This document shows, one piece after another, positions 46,010 through 59,267 of a DNA stretch of 64,000 nt. This DNA is from Mercurialis annua (taxonomy: Eukaryota > Streptophyta > Magnoliopsida > Malpighiales > Euphorbiaceae): NCBI RefSeq assembly GCF_937616625.2, contig NC_065571.1:42004651-42068650 (forward strand), written 5' to 3'. Position 1 is the stretch's first letter, and each line of letters opens with the position of its first letter. Below the pieces are notes generated by a model. That model did not search any database and was not told the DNA's origin. It was given only the letters and a program-made list of their open reading frames with translations. The translations under genes and the position numbers were made by a program.

Positions 46010-47362
46010 TTTAATGAGTAATATACTATATGCATTTGAAAAATAATAGGATTGATGACACGTAAACATCACTAAGAGTTCAATCTATCAATTCAAAATG
46101 AGATTGATATTCAATATAATAAAATAATACGACCTTATATGTTTCAAATATTTTGATGGGTAATGATAGATTATAGATGCTATGGTATTGCACACGACAT
46201 AAATTGTTCAACATGTTGCCTTCCTTATCTTATAATTATTAATTAATTTACGTACAATATAAAAAAAAAATCATGAATTTTATATGTTTTTTCATTTTAA
46301 TCACGTAATTCAAAATTGTGTCATTTTAATCACAAACAACCACTTTTTAATTTAATATATTTTGATGCCACTAATTTTTTTATGAACGTTTCCGACATTA
46401 AAACCGGCTTCGGCCACGATCTAGCCCTCCACCAACCCTAGGACTCGTCCATCTCTGACCCGGAAACGGTTCGTCTTTCCCATGAGGAAGACAAACTGAG
46501 CTTCATGAGAGACGAACCCAGATCTGGGATTCGTTTTTCAGTTCCGGGTCAGAGGTAGCGGTTTTAAGGTCAGAAGTCGACAGTTGCGGGATGGTCAGAG
46601 GCGTTTTAATGCCGGATGAGTTTGACATTTTTTTATTTTTAATAAAATTTTAAAAAATTAATTGTGTATACTTTAGTTTTAATTAAATTATAATTTTTAA
46701 TTAGTTTTTAAAGATAAACGATTTATTTATATTTTTTTGAATGGAAAATAATATAATTTTACCTTTATACTTAATGATTAGAATGATTTCATTCTTGAAA
46801 TAAAAAAATTATTTTAAAATCAAAAATTTAGGTACAATTAAAATATGAAAATGTGAAAGTGGTAAAAATTGGTGATTTTCCACCATCATCAAGATAGAAT
46901 CGAAAAAGGACTAAAATGTGGATTGAAAAAAAACATTATGCCTTTCCTATTAATATAATCTGATGTTTTTTTATAACTATAAATATATTTTGGTCAAAAA
47001 AGACAAAGAAACTTTTCTAAAAATAGCCGGTAAACTATTTAAAAAGATTTACATGTTATGTGACTAAAAATAACCATGTACAGTCTCTATGTACAACCGA
47101 TTCTCTAATAATTAATATACATAGTGGACTAATTTTTTATTAGTTATTAAAAATATTAATATATTAAATTTATTAATGATTAGAATTATAAATTTTAAAA
47201 TTATAGTCTACAGTATTTTTATATTTTTAAAATAATAGAATTCATGGCATGCATACATTATAAATATTCTAATGTGTTATCTTCTTATTCATATCATTTC
47301 AAAATGAGATCAATATTTAGTTATTGATTAAAATAATAATAACAAAATCACATGTTTCAAAT
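46010..47362. other. AT-rich DNA with a GC-rich foldback core
   Basis: At 46385-46616 a GC-richer block folds on itself: CTCTGACCCGGAA (46453-46465) is the exact complement of TTCCGGGTCAGAG (46542-46554), and GTTCGTCT pairs with AGACGAAC inside it. It may be the centre of an old foldback element. The rest, including TTCATTTTAATCACGTAATT near 46291, resembles MITE arms at 14650. No gene. Confidence 0.4.
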
Positions 47363-47367
47363 ATATT

Positions 47368-50300
47368 TATCACGACCCAAAATCTCGAGTCGTGACCGGC
47401 GCTAGGGAATGATAGTGATATCTCCAAAACCCGTAGCAAACTTAAAACGAGTATAAAGTTGTCACGACCCGATTTCATGAATCGTGACCGGCGCTAGGGT
47501 ATGGGTATGGTCGTACCAAAACCCGTAGCAAGTCTTACGGAAAATAAATAAACATTTAAACCTGCAGAAAACTGCTCGGGGGCAACCGAGACTCCAACCT
47601 AAGTCTAGCAATTTATATTACAGTTCTTGTATAAATAACTTAAATATCTGGAATGCTCAACAGCATGCCTTATATATAATAATATCGTAATCCAGAGTAA
47701 TCATGCCAAATATAAATAATCGAATATATCGACAATCCCAAAGTGTAATATCAAATGTAATAAATAAACTAGTTCTACTGCGGTCTAAGAGTTTGAAAAC
47801 AGAAACTAGTTTAATAACATAAAAACCTCCGAAGAATCAAAAGAATCGGAGTGGACCAGCTTTCAAATCATAAACCTGGAAAATTTGGGAAAACAACAGG
47901 GTCAGATATACTGAGATGAGTTCGCAATACTATTTACATTTATTAAATTTAAAACCCTTAAATCAAAACAGTTTATACTAATATAGTATGATTACAGAAT
48001 AACAGTATTGAAATGATCCCAACGTAAGTATGACATAGCATACTGAAAAATAAACCCAAAGTGGACGGGAGCAAATCCTCGTCAAATTACCAGCGTAAGC
48101 AAGACCATAGTCTGCCGATCCCAGAGTATATACTGGTGCACACAGTCTCGATACAAGCCTATCGAGTAGCTTGTTTCAATCCAGATCCATAATCGATTAA
48201 AACAATTCAAAAGCATTTATAATATTAAAATAAGATGTGGTACTTAATAAAGCGGTAAATAGCACTACAAACTCACTGCTTGCTTATCCACGTGAAACTT
48301 CGGCAAACAGCTAACCCTGATTCGACTCTGGAGTGCAAGTAGTCGAAGAGTTTAAAAATAAATCATACGTTAAAATCACTCCAACCCCTAACTCTAAGAA
48401 TTCTAGACACCACGTAGGACTAGCACAACTAAATAAGCCAGATAAAATCACAGAAAAAAAAAACACAATTCTAAATTAATTTATAATGCCGTAAATAATT
48501 CAAGTCTATTGAGTCCTCACCTTAAAAACCACTTCAAAATATTATTTAAATAATAATTAAATAAATTCCTCAAATAGTGGGTTAGCCGAGTTTCTTAAAA
48601 CTACCAGGCTAAACCCACATGTCGGCGACCCAAGTCTAAACCGACCCAATTGATATTCCAGAATTATAAACCACAGTTTATAATTATAATTAAATAAATT
48701 ATTAATTAATATCAAAATGGAACTCAATAGCTTGAAACCCAAGTAATTAAAAATTACCGGCAAAATATCTCATTAAATAAATCAATAAATAAATAAAAGA
48801 CTAAATTATAATTTTAGCCAAATTGGCATGCTAAGTCAAATTCTCTAAAATTATACATTAGATAAAAATATCAAACTCTTATTTATAATAAATAAAATAA
48901 ATAATTTAAATTAAATTCATTTAATTTATAATAGGAGTAATATTATTTCTAGATTTAAACAGCTGTTGTCAAAATAATTTATAAATAATAATATTATCAA
49001 TTTATTATAAATATGCTCAACAATTTGAAAGAACAAATTGTTGTCCACCGCCATCTTCATCAATTTCGATATTGACAAGATTTATTTACAGTAATCTCCA
49101 AATCACATTAACTAACATCAAGGAATCATTAAGGATCAAAGGTAATAGAGATCAATTCAAGACTAATATTATTATAGCAACAAGAATCATAGACCAAAGA
49201 CATGGCAGTGAACACAAGAAAGCAAACAACAACAAAGAGTTCATGAACACGATAAAACCGAAACGGCAACGAACGGAAGAATCTATACATACCTTAATTG
49301 ATTTCAAAGCGTAGAGATTAAGAAGGATATAGCCTACTGATGTAACATAGCAACAATCTCAGAAATTCGCTACAACATGAGGGATATTAACTTAGAACGC
49401 ATTTGACGATAATGAATAGAATAATTGAATGAAACGAACGTAATTTACTTACTGAATGAAAAAGCTAATGATAAGGGATGATGGTAGAATATTTCAGAGT
49501 GTTTGAGGGTGAGGGAGTCGGCTAGGGTTGATAGAAAACAATAGACTATGAAAAATAGGGTTTTAAAAATGTAAGAGGTCTATTTAAATACCTGAAATCC
49601 CGTAACAGCACAGTGCACGTTCGTGAACTTGAGTGCACGATCGTGCACTCCATCTCTCCTCCAAATCGCTTCAAAATTTGATCCAACGGTCAACTTTTTG
49701 TCGTGCACTGCATATCCAAAAATGAGCCCGATCCAACGGTTCAATTGGGAGATATGAATGTTTTATCAAAACATGTCAGATTTAGAAGGCACACGAACAC
49801 AACATCGATTATAATCCGGGTACAAATTAAATAGCCATCGAAAACTCACACGAAACATGCGACACATACAATATACAACTCCAACCCCAATTAAAGTTTC
49901 ACACTTGCTAATTCCACCATTAATAATCCGAAATTAAGTCGGAAACACAACGAAACTATGACGGAAAAATACGGGATATTACAAAAGTTTTCGCGAATAA
50001 ATTGATAAAACAACACTATAATCATATGCAAAAACATTTTTATGAAAGCCTTTACATTCTTAACGTATACAAACGTCTAGTTCAAAACCTAAAAACATTG
50101 CATAGGAACCTGAGTCTTATAGTGTAATGTCTCACATCCAGCACAGCCCGTTCCACCTTTACAAACGGTTTAAAAACGCAGTTTCAATATCAATCATACA
50201 TATCAGAGTATAGTTCATATATTCAAAACCGTTTGAAACCATTATAAGCTTACTAGGACTCGACTGCTGCAGCACTACTGATTCTGTACAAACTCCGAAC

Positions 50301-52876
50301 TTTTTGAATAAAGATAGAAGTCCGTCACATCTTTTACTGTGACCCTGAAATGAAACACTGTGAGGGGATCAGCATCTTGGAAATACTGAGTGAGTTTACG
50401 TTTACTAATGGTGTTATGTAAAATAACATTGCATTTAAAACAAAACATATATATGAACATAGTATATATCAAGTATTAGATTCGATCGAAACCTTAATCT
50501 TAAACTCATGATATTTCCTATACATATCCTACTCATATTGTATCTGTTCATATTATATCAATCATTTTAATCCGAGTGGTACGGTCCCGAGATAGTTCGA
50601 CCGAGTTAACCGCTACCACGTGGCATACTCCCGATATAATTCAACCGAGTTAACTCATGCCACTGCTTAATCCCAAGGTGTGAGTCCTGAGATAGTTCAA
50701 CCGAGTTAACTCACTAGATACGGGTCCCGAGATATATAGTTCAACCGAGTTAACCTCGTATCTACCAAACAAAATCCTCCTTATTCCCAAACATAGTCAT
50801 CATATAACAAGCTCATATCAAACATTTCTAAATACTAACATCTATCGATACTAATTCTATGACTTACCCGGACACTGGTGATCATACAGCCTCTTAACGC
50901 CTAATAGGTAGCTCGTTTTCTCGGATCACTATACTAGTTTTATTTTATAAAGAATAAACATTCAATGAAAATAATAATCATTATAAATAATAATACTTAA
51001 TGCGATGCAATTGTAATAATAATTATAAAATAAATAGCTTTTATTAATAACACACAAAAGTAATTTGTACTGGCCACTCGCTATCCAAAATTTTCTAAAA
51101 CTAACAAAGCAATATCGTTTTTCACGCTCCGTGTTCTGTTAGTAGTCGCCTCGGCGAGTCTTCGAAAATTCGATAATAACTTAAATTATTAACATTCTAA
51201 CTATAGCTAATTATCCAAAACATAATTTCTAGTCAACTTCGGCTATCGAAATCATTCATTTAAAACAGTCCGACCTCTAAACAAACTTAACATTCTTAAA
51301 GTTTAGAATGTCTCCTACAACATTCGTTTAGGTCTCGGACTGAGATTAGCACCCGAAGGTGTCAAAAATTAGCTCGGAAGTCGTTTCCTTAAAGCTGATT
51401 ACAAATGCAGGTCATGGTTGTTCGAAAGCCATTCCGAACCTAGGAAACAAAACTCTCAACGTTTCATCATTGCCAAACAACATTCAAACACACACAAACC
51501 CGATATTGCCGAAGTCACTTAGTTCTCGTCCAACTTTAATCATTCAAAATTTCAGAACTTTCAGCCATAACACTTCTTATATAGCAACCCTAGTCTAACA
51601 ATAATTCAACCATCAACACTCATAATTCATAATTCAAATTCATCAAGCATAATCAAACACATGTAATCATCAAAATTTTCACAATTTACCATCTAACTCA
51701 TCATCCATTTTTCATCCAATTTAGTCACAAAAATTTCCCTAATTTCGGCCTCAACATTCAACAACATTAATTACTCCACAATTTAATCACTAAAACATAT
51801 AACTCAAAGCTATAATCATCAATAATCATCAATCATCAAATTGCCGAAAAACCTAATCCATTTGTCAATCAAATTCGTCCAAAATAACTCAATAAAAACT
51901 TAAACAAATGCTTACCTTGAGTAGAGAATTGAATCCCGAATCCATTGCCACTAAAATCATCAAATTCGGTCGAGAAACGAGCTCCGTAGCTTGATTCTAC
52001 CAAAAACGCTCCAAATCTCCCTTTTCCATGACTTTTCTCCATTCTTTCTCTTTTCTTTCTTTTATTATTTTTATGCTTAATGAATATGAGATAAATATGG
52101 GAATATGATGGAATCAACATCTTCTTTGGTAAATTTTGGATTAAAGTCCATTTTATTTCTTTAAATTGCCACCTCCTTACTTTTAAATCTATACTTTTCT
52201 TTCGTCCAATTTAGTCCGTCGAACACTAAATCTTTTAGGTCTGATTAATTCCATATTATTTATTACCAAATAAATAATATTTTTCTCATATCTTATGATA
52301 TAAATTTCCAATAATTTTATTTTGGCAATTTATTTTTGGCCAAAACGTTTCAAATTTCCAACTTGCACCTTTTCGTCCAATATTTCATTTTAATGACTAT
52401 CGATAACCACTTTACCAATATTATTTTCTTACCTTAATAAAATAGAGTAAAACACAACTTTTTTTGAAAATTAATGGTCAAAAGTCCACTTTAGTCCTTA
52501 AAGTGGCTAATTTGCACTTTAACTTAACTTCTCAATTAACCGTCGTGCTTATCTAAACGATATTCAAAAATTATAAAACTTTTTCTATAATTTCTTAAAA
52601 ATATATCACGAACATTGGCATGAATTTTTTTAGCCCGGGACTTATATTTTATTTATTTTAGTTACTTTAACTTTAACTTAGTCACGCTAATAATCGCTTC
52701 GAATAATAATGTTCGCTTAAAAGTTATTATTTCGCGATCCAATTAATATACTTATTCCAAAAAAACTTCTCATTTCGATTTTCATTCCCGATCTTTATAT
52801 GCTAACTTTCTTAATTTTGGACATGTGGCACGTCATAATATCTTAAAAGTATCTTAACAGCTTACGGGGTATTACA
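47368..52876 (+). mobile_element. TGTCACGACCC element B, host of nested element D
   Basis: Begins TATCACGACCC and ends GGGGTATTACA; perfect 5-bp duplication ATATT (47363-47367 and 52877-52881). Without D it is about 2,980 bp. It is homologous to element A in the opposite orientation: for example, CCTTGAGTAGAGAATTGAAT (51914) and CAGCTTACGGGGTATTACA match the complement of A. It contains the short GAGATAGTTCGACCG tandem repeats at 50585-50765. No coding capacity, no primer site. Confidence 0.85.
47460..49983 (+). mobile_element. TGTCACGACCC element D, nested in element B
   Basis: Begins TGTCACGACCCGATTTCATG and ends ATACGGGATATTACA; perfect duplication AAAGT (47455-47459 and 49984-49988). 2,524 bp. 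The first ~80 bp (GTGACCGGCGCTAGGG, CCAAAACCCGTAGCAA) matches the start of A, B and C. The interior differs, so it is a related subfamily. It lies only 92 bp inside B's left end. Confidence 0.88.
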
Positions 52877-52881
52877 ATATT

Positions 52882-53467
52882 TGATCAAGTCCAAACTCAT
52901 ATTTTTCCCTCTGTATTATAAGCTTTTTATCTATTTGACCCTTTTTAAAAAAATTATTTTTATCTAGTTTATGTACTTAATTTATTTTGAACTTTATGTT
53001 CTTTCTCGGATAAAAACATGAGTGTGCATTACACTCGCTCTAAATAATGTTAGATTATAGATGTTCGAAACTCTAAAATAAAAAAAAAATATTAACATAC
53101 ACATATTAAAATTGCTCAATTTGTCGCAGTTCTCATGATAAAATTATTCATTTATTTATCATTTTTATTAATATATTGAATGTATTCTATAATTTTAAGT
53201 AGATTGTATATAGGTTTAGCTTGACAAAAGGCCTCTATATTTTCAAATTTTCATTTATTTATTCTCTCGTTAAAGTTTATTATTAAATATATATCTATAT
53301 ACTATTCATTTTTTATTTAATGTTTCCTTTAATTGACATAAATTTTGATGGTGTGGCTGAGCCAGCATTAGCTGCATTTGTGAATATCTGTATTCTGGTA
53401 AAAAAAATCCGAGGTTAGTGATATGACGTGTGTTAATATAAAAATTAATATGAGATACATAGTCAAC
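52882..53467. other. Intergenic DNA between element B and the CACTA
   Basis: AT-rich; no gene or repeat ends recognised. Confidence 0.4.
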
Positions 53468-53484
53468 ACACACTACCACATAAG

Positions 53485-53700
53485 TCACTTTCAGCAACAC
53501 ATGCAAGGCAACACTTTCAATACTGTTGCAATAGTATGTATAAGGCAACAGAAAGGTTACAGTTAAAAACTGTTGCAAAGAAATTAACAAAAATCACGAA
53601 TTTGCAACATAAGGTAACAGATATAGGTAACTGCTGCATTAGCATAAGCAAATGCAACAGTTGGACTGAATCTAGCAACACTTTTAAACTGCTGCCTTTT
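53485..53700. promoter_or_regulatory. Left subterminal repeats of the CACTA
   Basis: Repeated GCAACA and its complement TGTTGC or TGCAAC motifs in both orientations (for example AAGGCAACACTTTC and ATACTGTTGCAATA). By analogy with En/Spm, where TNPA binds subterminal 12-mers, these are candidate transposase-accessory binding sites. Confidence 0.65.
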
Positions 53701-54271
53701 ATTACATCATATCAAATACATTTTTAACTATATTATAAGTCTTAATAAACAATAAACAACTCAAAATTACAGTAAAAGTTTAAAATCAGTAAATAACTTG
53801 ATGAGACCATAAAAAAATTATAGAAGTTCATTTCATTTAAAGACCACGCTTTTATTCCTACATGGCAGGAAGATATTTGAAGACCACGTTTTCCAGAAAC
53901 TCTTGTTAGCACCTCAACACACATAAGAATGACTGCTCCAGGATCTGGATCATTATGAACAACGCCCTTTGATTGACTATAGAAAATTAACGGGCTTTGC
54001 GAGTTCAACCTTAACAGCCCGTTAATTATAACCTGAGGTCACTAAAGAAGCAACGTTACAGCAAAGTTCTCTATATTATAACCTGTCACAAGTATAGTAT
54101 TAATAACTTAATGTTTGGTTTCATTTCACTTAAAGCTTTTATCTAAATTTGGTTTCATTTTAGTTAAAGTTTCATTATTGTCTAATTTTGATTTTTCATT
54201 TCAGTTAAAGTTTCAGTTAAAGTTGAAGATTGCAAAGGAGTATAGGTAGTGCACTCCACTTGTTTGATACA

Positions 54272-57200
54272 ATGCCACACTCAGAATTTCGAAGTCCGGT
54301 AAGTTATAGGCTTCAATGTTAACTTCACTTAATTGCTGCTTTGTTTTCTTTGCAATTTGTGTTTGAATTGTGTTGTAAAAAAATCTGTTTAGCTCTTCAA
54401 GTTATTGTATTAATTTGTTAGATTGATTGTGCCGAATGTAGATCATAGGGCTGCTTCCTTGTGATTTTTGAACAATAAACATGAAAAATGGCAAACTGAT
54501 TAGGAATATCTGATTCTTGAATTCCTTGTGATTTTTGAATCTAGTTTCTAATTTTCCTCAAGTTTTATCATGTCTATTGAGTACAATGACACAGCAGGTT
54601 GGGTAACTACTGAAACATTTACCCTGAACAAAAACTACTTCCTAAATCACTTACATAACATGTTCACCTTCACCTTGATGTTTTTGAGACTGATCTTGAT
54701 GTTTTTCTTCCTAACATGTTCACCTTCTTTCAAAACAGATTGCTGCAAATATAGGTGTTGATGACAAAAGTTGGATGGCTCTCCCCCATTCAAGTCTAGA
54801 GTTTTCTACCGGAGTAGAATATTTTTTAGACAAAGCATTTGAAAGAGCAGCTCAAGGAGATGAGATTCTTTGTCCTTGCATAAAATGTAAGAATCGTTAT
54901 TGGGCAATAAGAAGCGTGGTGAATGGCCATTTAGTTTATCATGGTTTTGTTAAAGGATATACACAATGGGTTTTTCATGGGGAAGGCTTCACACCCGAAG
55001 TGCCAAAAGTGACTGAAGATATAAGTATGGATGATGGAGATGACATTGAAAATTTGTTACAGGATACTTTTAGAAATATGTCAGATGGTCCGACAGCCGA
55101 TGCAATAAAGTTTTTTATGTTAGTTAAAGAAGGGCAACAAGAGCTTTATCCCGGGTGTAAGAATTTCACAACTCTTTCTTTCACTATTCGGTTATATCTC
55201 TTCAAGTGCTTGAATGGATTAAGTAATAAAGCTTTTGGTGATCTCTTGGAGTTGTTAAAAGAGGCCTTTCCTGATGCAAAATTTCCAGATTCTTTTAATG
55301 CAGCAAGAAAAATTATAAGGAATTTGGGTCTCGACTATGAAAAAATACATGCATGTCCTAATGATTGTATGCTATTTTGGGATCAACACAAAGATGTTAG
55401 TCATTGTTTGACTTGTGGGGCATCTAGGTGGAAACTTGATAAGAATGTCCAAGGCGATAATACTGATTCTTCTTCTGCTAGCCAATATCAAGTTCCAGCT
55501 AAAGTCTTGAGATACTTTCCTTTAAAACCGAGGCTTCAGAGGTTGTACATGTGTTCTGAAACGGCCACTGCAATGAGATGGCATGCGATTGAGCGTCCTA
55601 AAGATGGAAAACTGAGGCATCCTGCTGATGGCCAAGCTTGGAAAGATTTTGATTCTCTGCATTCTACGTTTGCACAAGATCACAGGAATGTTAGATTAGG
55701 TTTAACTAGTGATGGGTTTAATCCATTTCGGACTATGAGCATTTCTCATAGCACATGGCCGGTGGTTTTAATCAATTACAACTTAGCACCATGGATTTGT
55801 ATGAAACCAGAATATTTCTTTTTGTCCTTACTTATTCCAGGTCCAAGTTCCCCTGGAAAGGATATTGATGTTTATATGCAGCCCTTGATCAAGGAATTGA
55901 AAGAATTGTGGGAGGATGGAGTTGAAACATATGATGTAAGTGTGAACCAGGCCTTTTTCTTGCGTGCAGCCTTGACGTGGACCATTAGTGATTTTCCAGC
56001 ATATGCAATGTTGTCAGGTTGGAGCACTAAAGGTAAATTAGCATGTCCTTCTTGTAACCATGAAACTTCTTCTCAATATCTCAAGTATAGTAGGAAGACT
56101 TGTTATATGGGTCATCGGAGATTTTTAGATGCTAACCATATATGGCGATTTGATGATAAGTCTTTTGATGGTCATGTTGAGTTAAGAGGTGCACCTTCTA
56201 GTTTGTCAGGAACCGAAGTTGTAAGAGAACTATCAGATTTTGAAAATGTATTTGGAAAAAATCAAAAGAAGAAAGCAAATGATGGCCCTTGGAGAAAGAG
56301 ATCAATATTTTTTGAATTGTCGTATTGGGAACATAATACTTTGCGACACAATTTAGATGTCATGCACATTGAGAAAAATATATGTGATAGTATTTTGGGC
56401 ACATTGTTGGATATTTCAGGAAAGACAAAAGATCACTTGAATTCTCGATTTGATTTGAAAGAAATGGGAATAAGAGAAGAGCTTCAACCTATTTTCTTAG
56501 CTGATGGAAAAGTTAAGTTGGCAAAAGCAGGGTTTTCAATGACAGAGGAAGAAAAGATGCTCTTTTGCACTGTTTTAAAGGAAGCAAAATTACCCCAAGG
56601 ATGTGCATCAAATATATCTCGATGTGTGCAGCTTAAGGAAAAGAAAATTTCTGGGTATAAAAGTCATGATGCTCATTTTATCTTGCATTTTCTGATTAAA
56701 GTTGCTGTGAGGAAAACATTGCCTAAACCCATTGCAATTCTATTAATCAAGTTCAGTGACTTCTTTCGAGGTGTATGCAGTAAAGTCATAAGCTTAGCGG
56801 ACCTAGAGAAATTGCAAGCAGAAATAGTTGAGATACTTTGTCGACTTGAAATGCATTTCCCACCTTCTTTTTTTGATATAATGGTGCATTTGCCCATACA
56901 TTTGGTGGAAGAAATTAAACTTGGTGGCCCAGTTCATTGCCGATGGATGTATGGAGTTGAGAGGGATTTGTGTATATTGAAGGCAAGTGTTCGTAATCGT
57001 AGTTGTCCAGAAGGTTCTATTGCAGAAGGTTATCTAGCTGAAGAGTGCCTAGTGTTTTGTTCTAGATACATGCATGATGGTGTGAAGACAAGATTTAGTA
57101 GATATTGGTGGAATGATGATAGAATTACATCCATCGATGTATCATTGCCTATTTTCCCTAAGATAGGTCATCCTATTGGAGGGAAGAAAAAAAGACAGGG

Positions 57201-58191
57201 GAAGGCATTTGCTTTAGATCATAAATTACTAGAGCAAGCTCATCGATATGCTTTGTTCAATTGCCAAGACAAAATTGTTGAGAAATATATAAAGTAAGTT
57301 GTAATTTTTTTTTACTTAATCACATGTCTGTTTTGAATTTTGCATAATTTTAACTGTGTTTTTAAAATTATAATTTTTTTATGTAGGGAACATCAAGACT
57401 TAATTCAACGTCGAAGAAGGGTAAGTAGATGGGCAAGAGAAAAAATCCATAGTCAAGAATTTGCACAATGGTTTCAAGGCAAAATTACAAATGTAGAAGT
57501 TCCAGAATATATTCTATGGCTATCAAAAGGACCAAACACTGTTGTTAAGAGGTATGCTGGATATTTCATCAATGGGTATCGTTTTCATACTAGGAAAAGA
57601 GATGCTCGGTGTAAGACTCAAAATAGTGGAGTTACTTTAAAAGCACTTACCCCTAGCTTTGCAAGTTCAAAGGATTCGAATCCTGTTGTTGGAGACGTCA
57701 CCTACCATGGAGCTATAGAGGAGATCATTGAGCTTGATTATTGGGGTTATTTTAGTGTGGTTTTATTCAGGTGTGTTTGGTTTCAAGTGGAGAAGGATGA
57801 ATATGGGCTGAATTGTGTTAACATCAACAAACTTTGTTATCCAGATGATCCTTTTGTCATGGCTTCTCAAGTCCATCAGATATTTTATGTCAAAGACCCA
57901 ATTGAAGAAGCACTCTATTATGTCATTGCAAAAGTTCCTAGAGATTTATTTGACCTTCAATATGAGAATTGTGATGCAGAAACATTTTGGGGAGAGCCTA
58001 ATGAATTGATAAGTGGTGATTCACTTGCAACGTCTAGTGATAATCCTATAACTTGGATTAGAGAAGATGCTTTTACTGATATTTTGGATGTGCCATTACA
58101 TATATTAGAAACACAGCTGCCTTTAGATAACAATGATGAAGATTCAGATTTTGATGATACTGATTGGGATTGGATGAGTCCAAGTGACTGA
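54272..58191 (+). CDS. TNP2-like CACTA transposase
   Basis: Exons proposed: 54272-54298, 54739-57293 and 57387-58191, giving 1,128 aa with all junctions in phase. The large exon alone is open from 54775 for about 840 codons. The first exon is chosen because DDKSWM, the start of the transposase-associated domain, lies upstream of the ATG at 54775. Domains: transposase-associated (about 17-90, with CPCIKC and VYHGFVKGY); TNP2/PF02992 (from about 255, with LRYFPLKPRLQRLY and LINYNLAPWICMK); the signature DVMHIEKNICDSILGTLLD at about 549; DUF4218-like (about 650-760, GYKSHDAHFILHF); DUF4216-like (about 965-1045, IIELDYWGYFSVVLFRCVWF). The enzyme would bind the element ends and cut and rejoin them in the nucleus. 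Its acidic C-terminus (DEDSDFDDTDWDW) is typical. No stops or frameshifts were found. Exon 1 is the least certain part. Confidence 0.92.
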
Positions 58192-58317
58192 TATTTAGAT
58201 TTTTCTTCTTCTTCTTGATAAGGTATTTTCTTTGCTTTTGGTTTGTCGACTGAATTGCGTCCAGATTTGATGTTCATGCTGGACAATATGGTGATGAAGA
58301 GTAGAGCCTCATTTTTT

Positions 58318-58483
58318 GGAATTGTGGTCCTAGTGGAAGAATGTGTTAAAAGTCTGCATTTGCTTGCCTGTGACTGAAACTGTTCTTGCTGCTGTTTATA
58401 AGGCTTTGAATGATCAGCATGTACTTCTTGAAGGCACTCTTCTTAAGCCTAACATGGTTACTCCTGGTTCAAGTGGCCCCAAG
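58318..58483 (+). pseudogene. Captured fructose-bisphosphate aldolase exon fragment
   Basis: From about 58367 the frame reads [34 protein letters not shown], then SGPK and a GT donor at 58484. This is the highly conserved class I aldolase segment around [16 protein letters not shown]. The preceding 50 bases (GGAATTGTGGTC...) show weak traces of the upstream segment with deletions. It lies 127-292 bp after the transposase stop, in the same orientation, outside both transposon genes. It has no start codon and no other aldolase exons, so it cannot make enzyme; it is a host gene piece carried by the CACTA. The family assignment is strong. Confidence 0.88.
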
Positions 58484-59267
58484 GTACTGATATATTTATT
58501 CTAGGAAATTTTAAACATTGAGACATGTTTTAAATATTTTATTTTTAATTAATAAATATTTGCAATTTATTTTTAAAAATTTATTTGATTTTTATTATTT
58601 TATGAATTTTAAAATAATAAAAATAAATAACTAACACTGCATGAAAAACTAACACTGCATATTATTTAAAAATAATATTTAAAAATATACACACTATTGA
58701 ATTTCACACTATTGAATTTCATGAAAAAATAAATAACTAACACTGCATATTATTTAAAAATATACATTGAATCAAATATTATTGTAATTTCATTGAACTA
58801 TTATCTTTTGATGTAAAATAGGATTACAGAGTTGTACATAAAATGGGATTAGTTTAAACCAAAGCCATAGTAAAGATTGGCTGTTTGACCCAATATTTCA
58901 AACTTTACTCTAAATGCTGCCGTTTTGGTCCAATGCTGCCGTTTTGGTCCATGGTAGGTGACGTCTCTCCAAAATTTCAAATTAAACACCAAATTTCAAA
59001 TTAAATTTCAAATTTCATCTCTCCAAAATTTCATCTCTCCAAATTTCATCTCTCCAAAAAATGATAATCATGATTTGTGTGAATCTCAGCTTTGCGATTT
59101 AGGTAACCTTCATGATTTCGTCTCTTTCAATCTTCCATAGCCATCGTCATCTTCAAAGGTAACCTTCGTCTCTTTCAATCTCAGCTTTGCGATTTAGGGT
59201 TTCTCTTTCAATTTTTATTTTCATTGCTAACATCTCTTTCTCTTCTAGGGTTTACTGATCTCTTCAA
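58484..59267. other. CACTA internal spacer with short tandem repeats
   Basis: AT-rich. Contains duplicated AAATAACTAACACTGCAT blocks (58625 and 58728), two GCTGCCGTTTTGGTCCA copies (58916 and 58934) and repeated TTTCATCTCTCCAAA units (58975-59060). It may include the promoter of the second transposon gene. Confidence 0.6.

Larger units (their letters stand above)
44215..46150 (+). repeat. Duplicated segment of the MBD locus (5' part)
   Basis: Alignable with about 13950-16000 through repeat unit, leader region, exon 1 and part of intron 1, with many substitutions. Shared landmarks: ATCAAAGTTTTGTCACC, GATTTACCAATTTTGCTG, TTTTTATTGTTGCAG and TAGCTATTTTTTGACA. It lacks the MITE present at 14621 and carries one (45685) absent from the first copy. 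Confidence 0.8.

Noticed and set aside
49072..49314. 80-codon ORF inside element D
   Set aside because: Within a non-coding TGTCACGACCC element, Lys/Asn-rich low complexity, not shared with A-C.
56673..56897. Antisense ORF within the transposase exon
   Set aside because: Shadow of the TNP2-like coding frame; no independent features.
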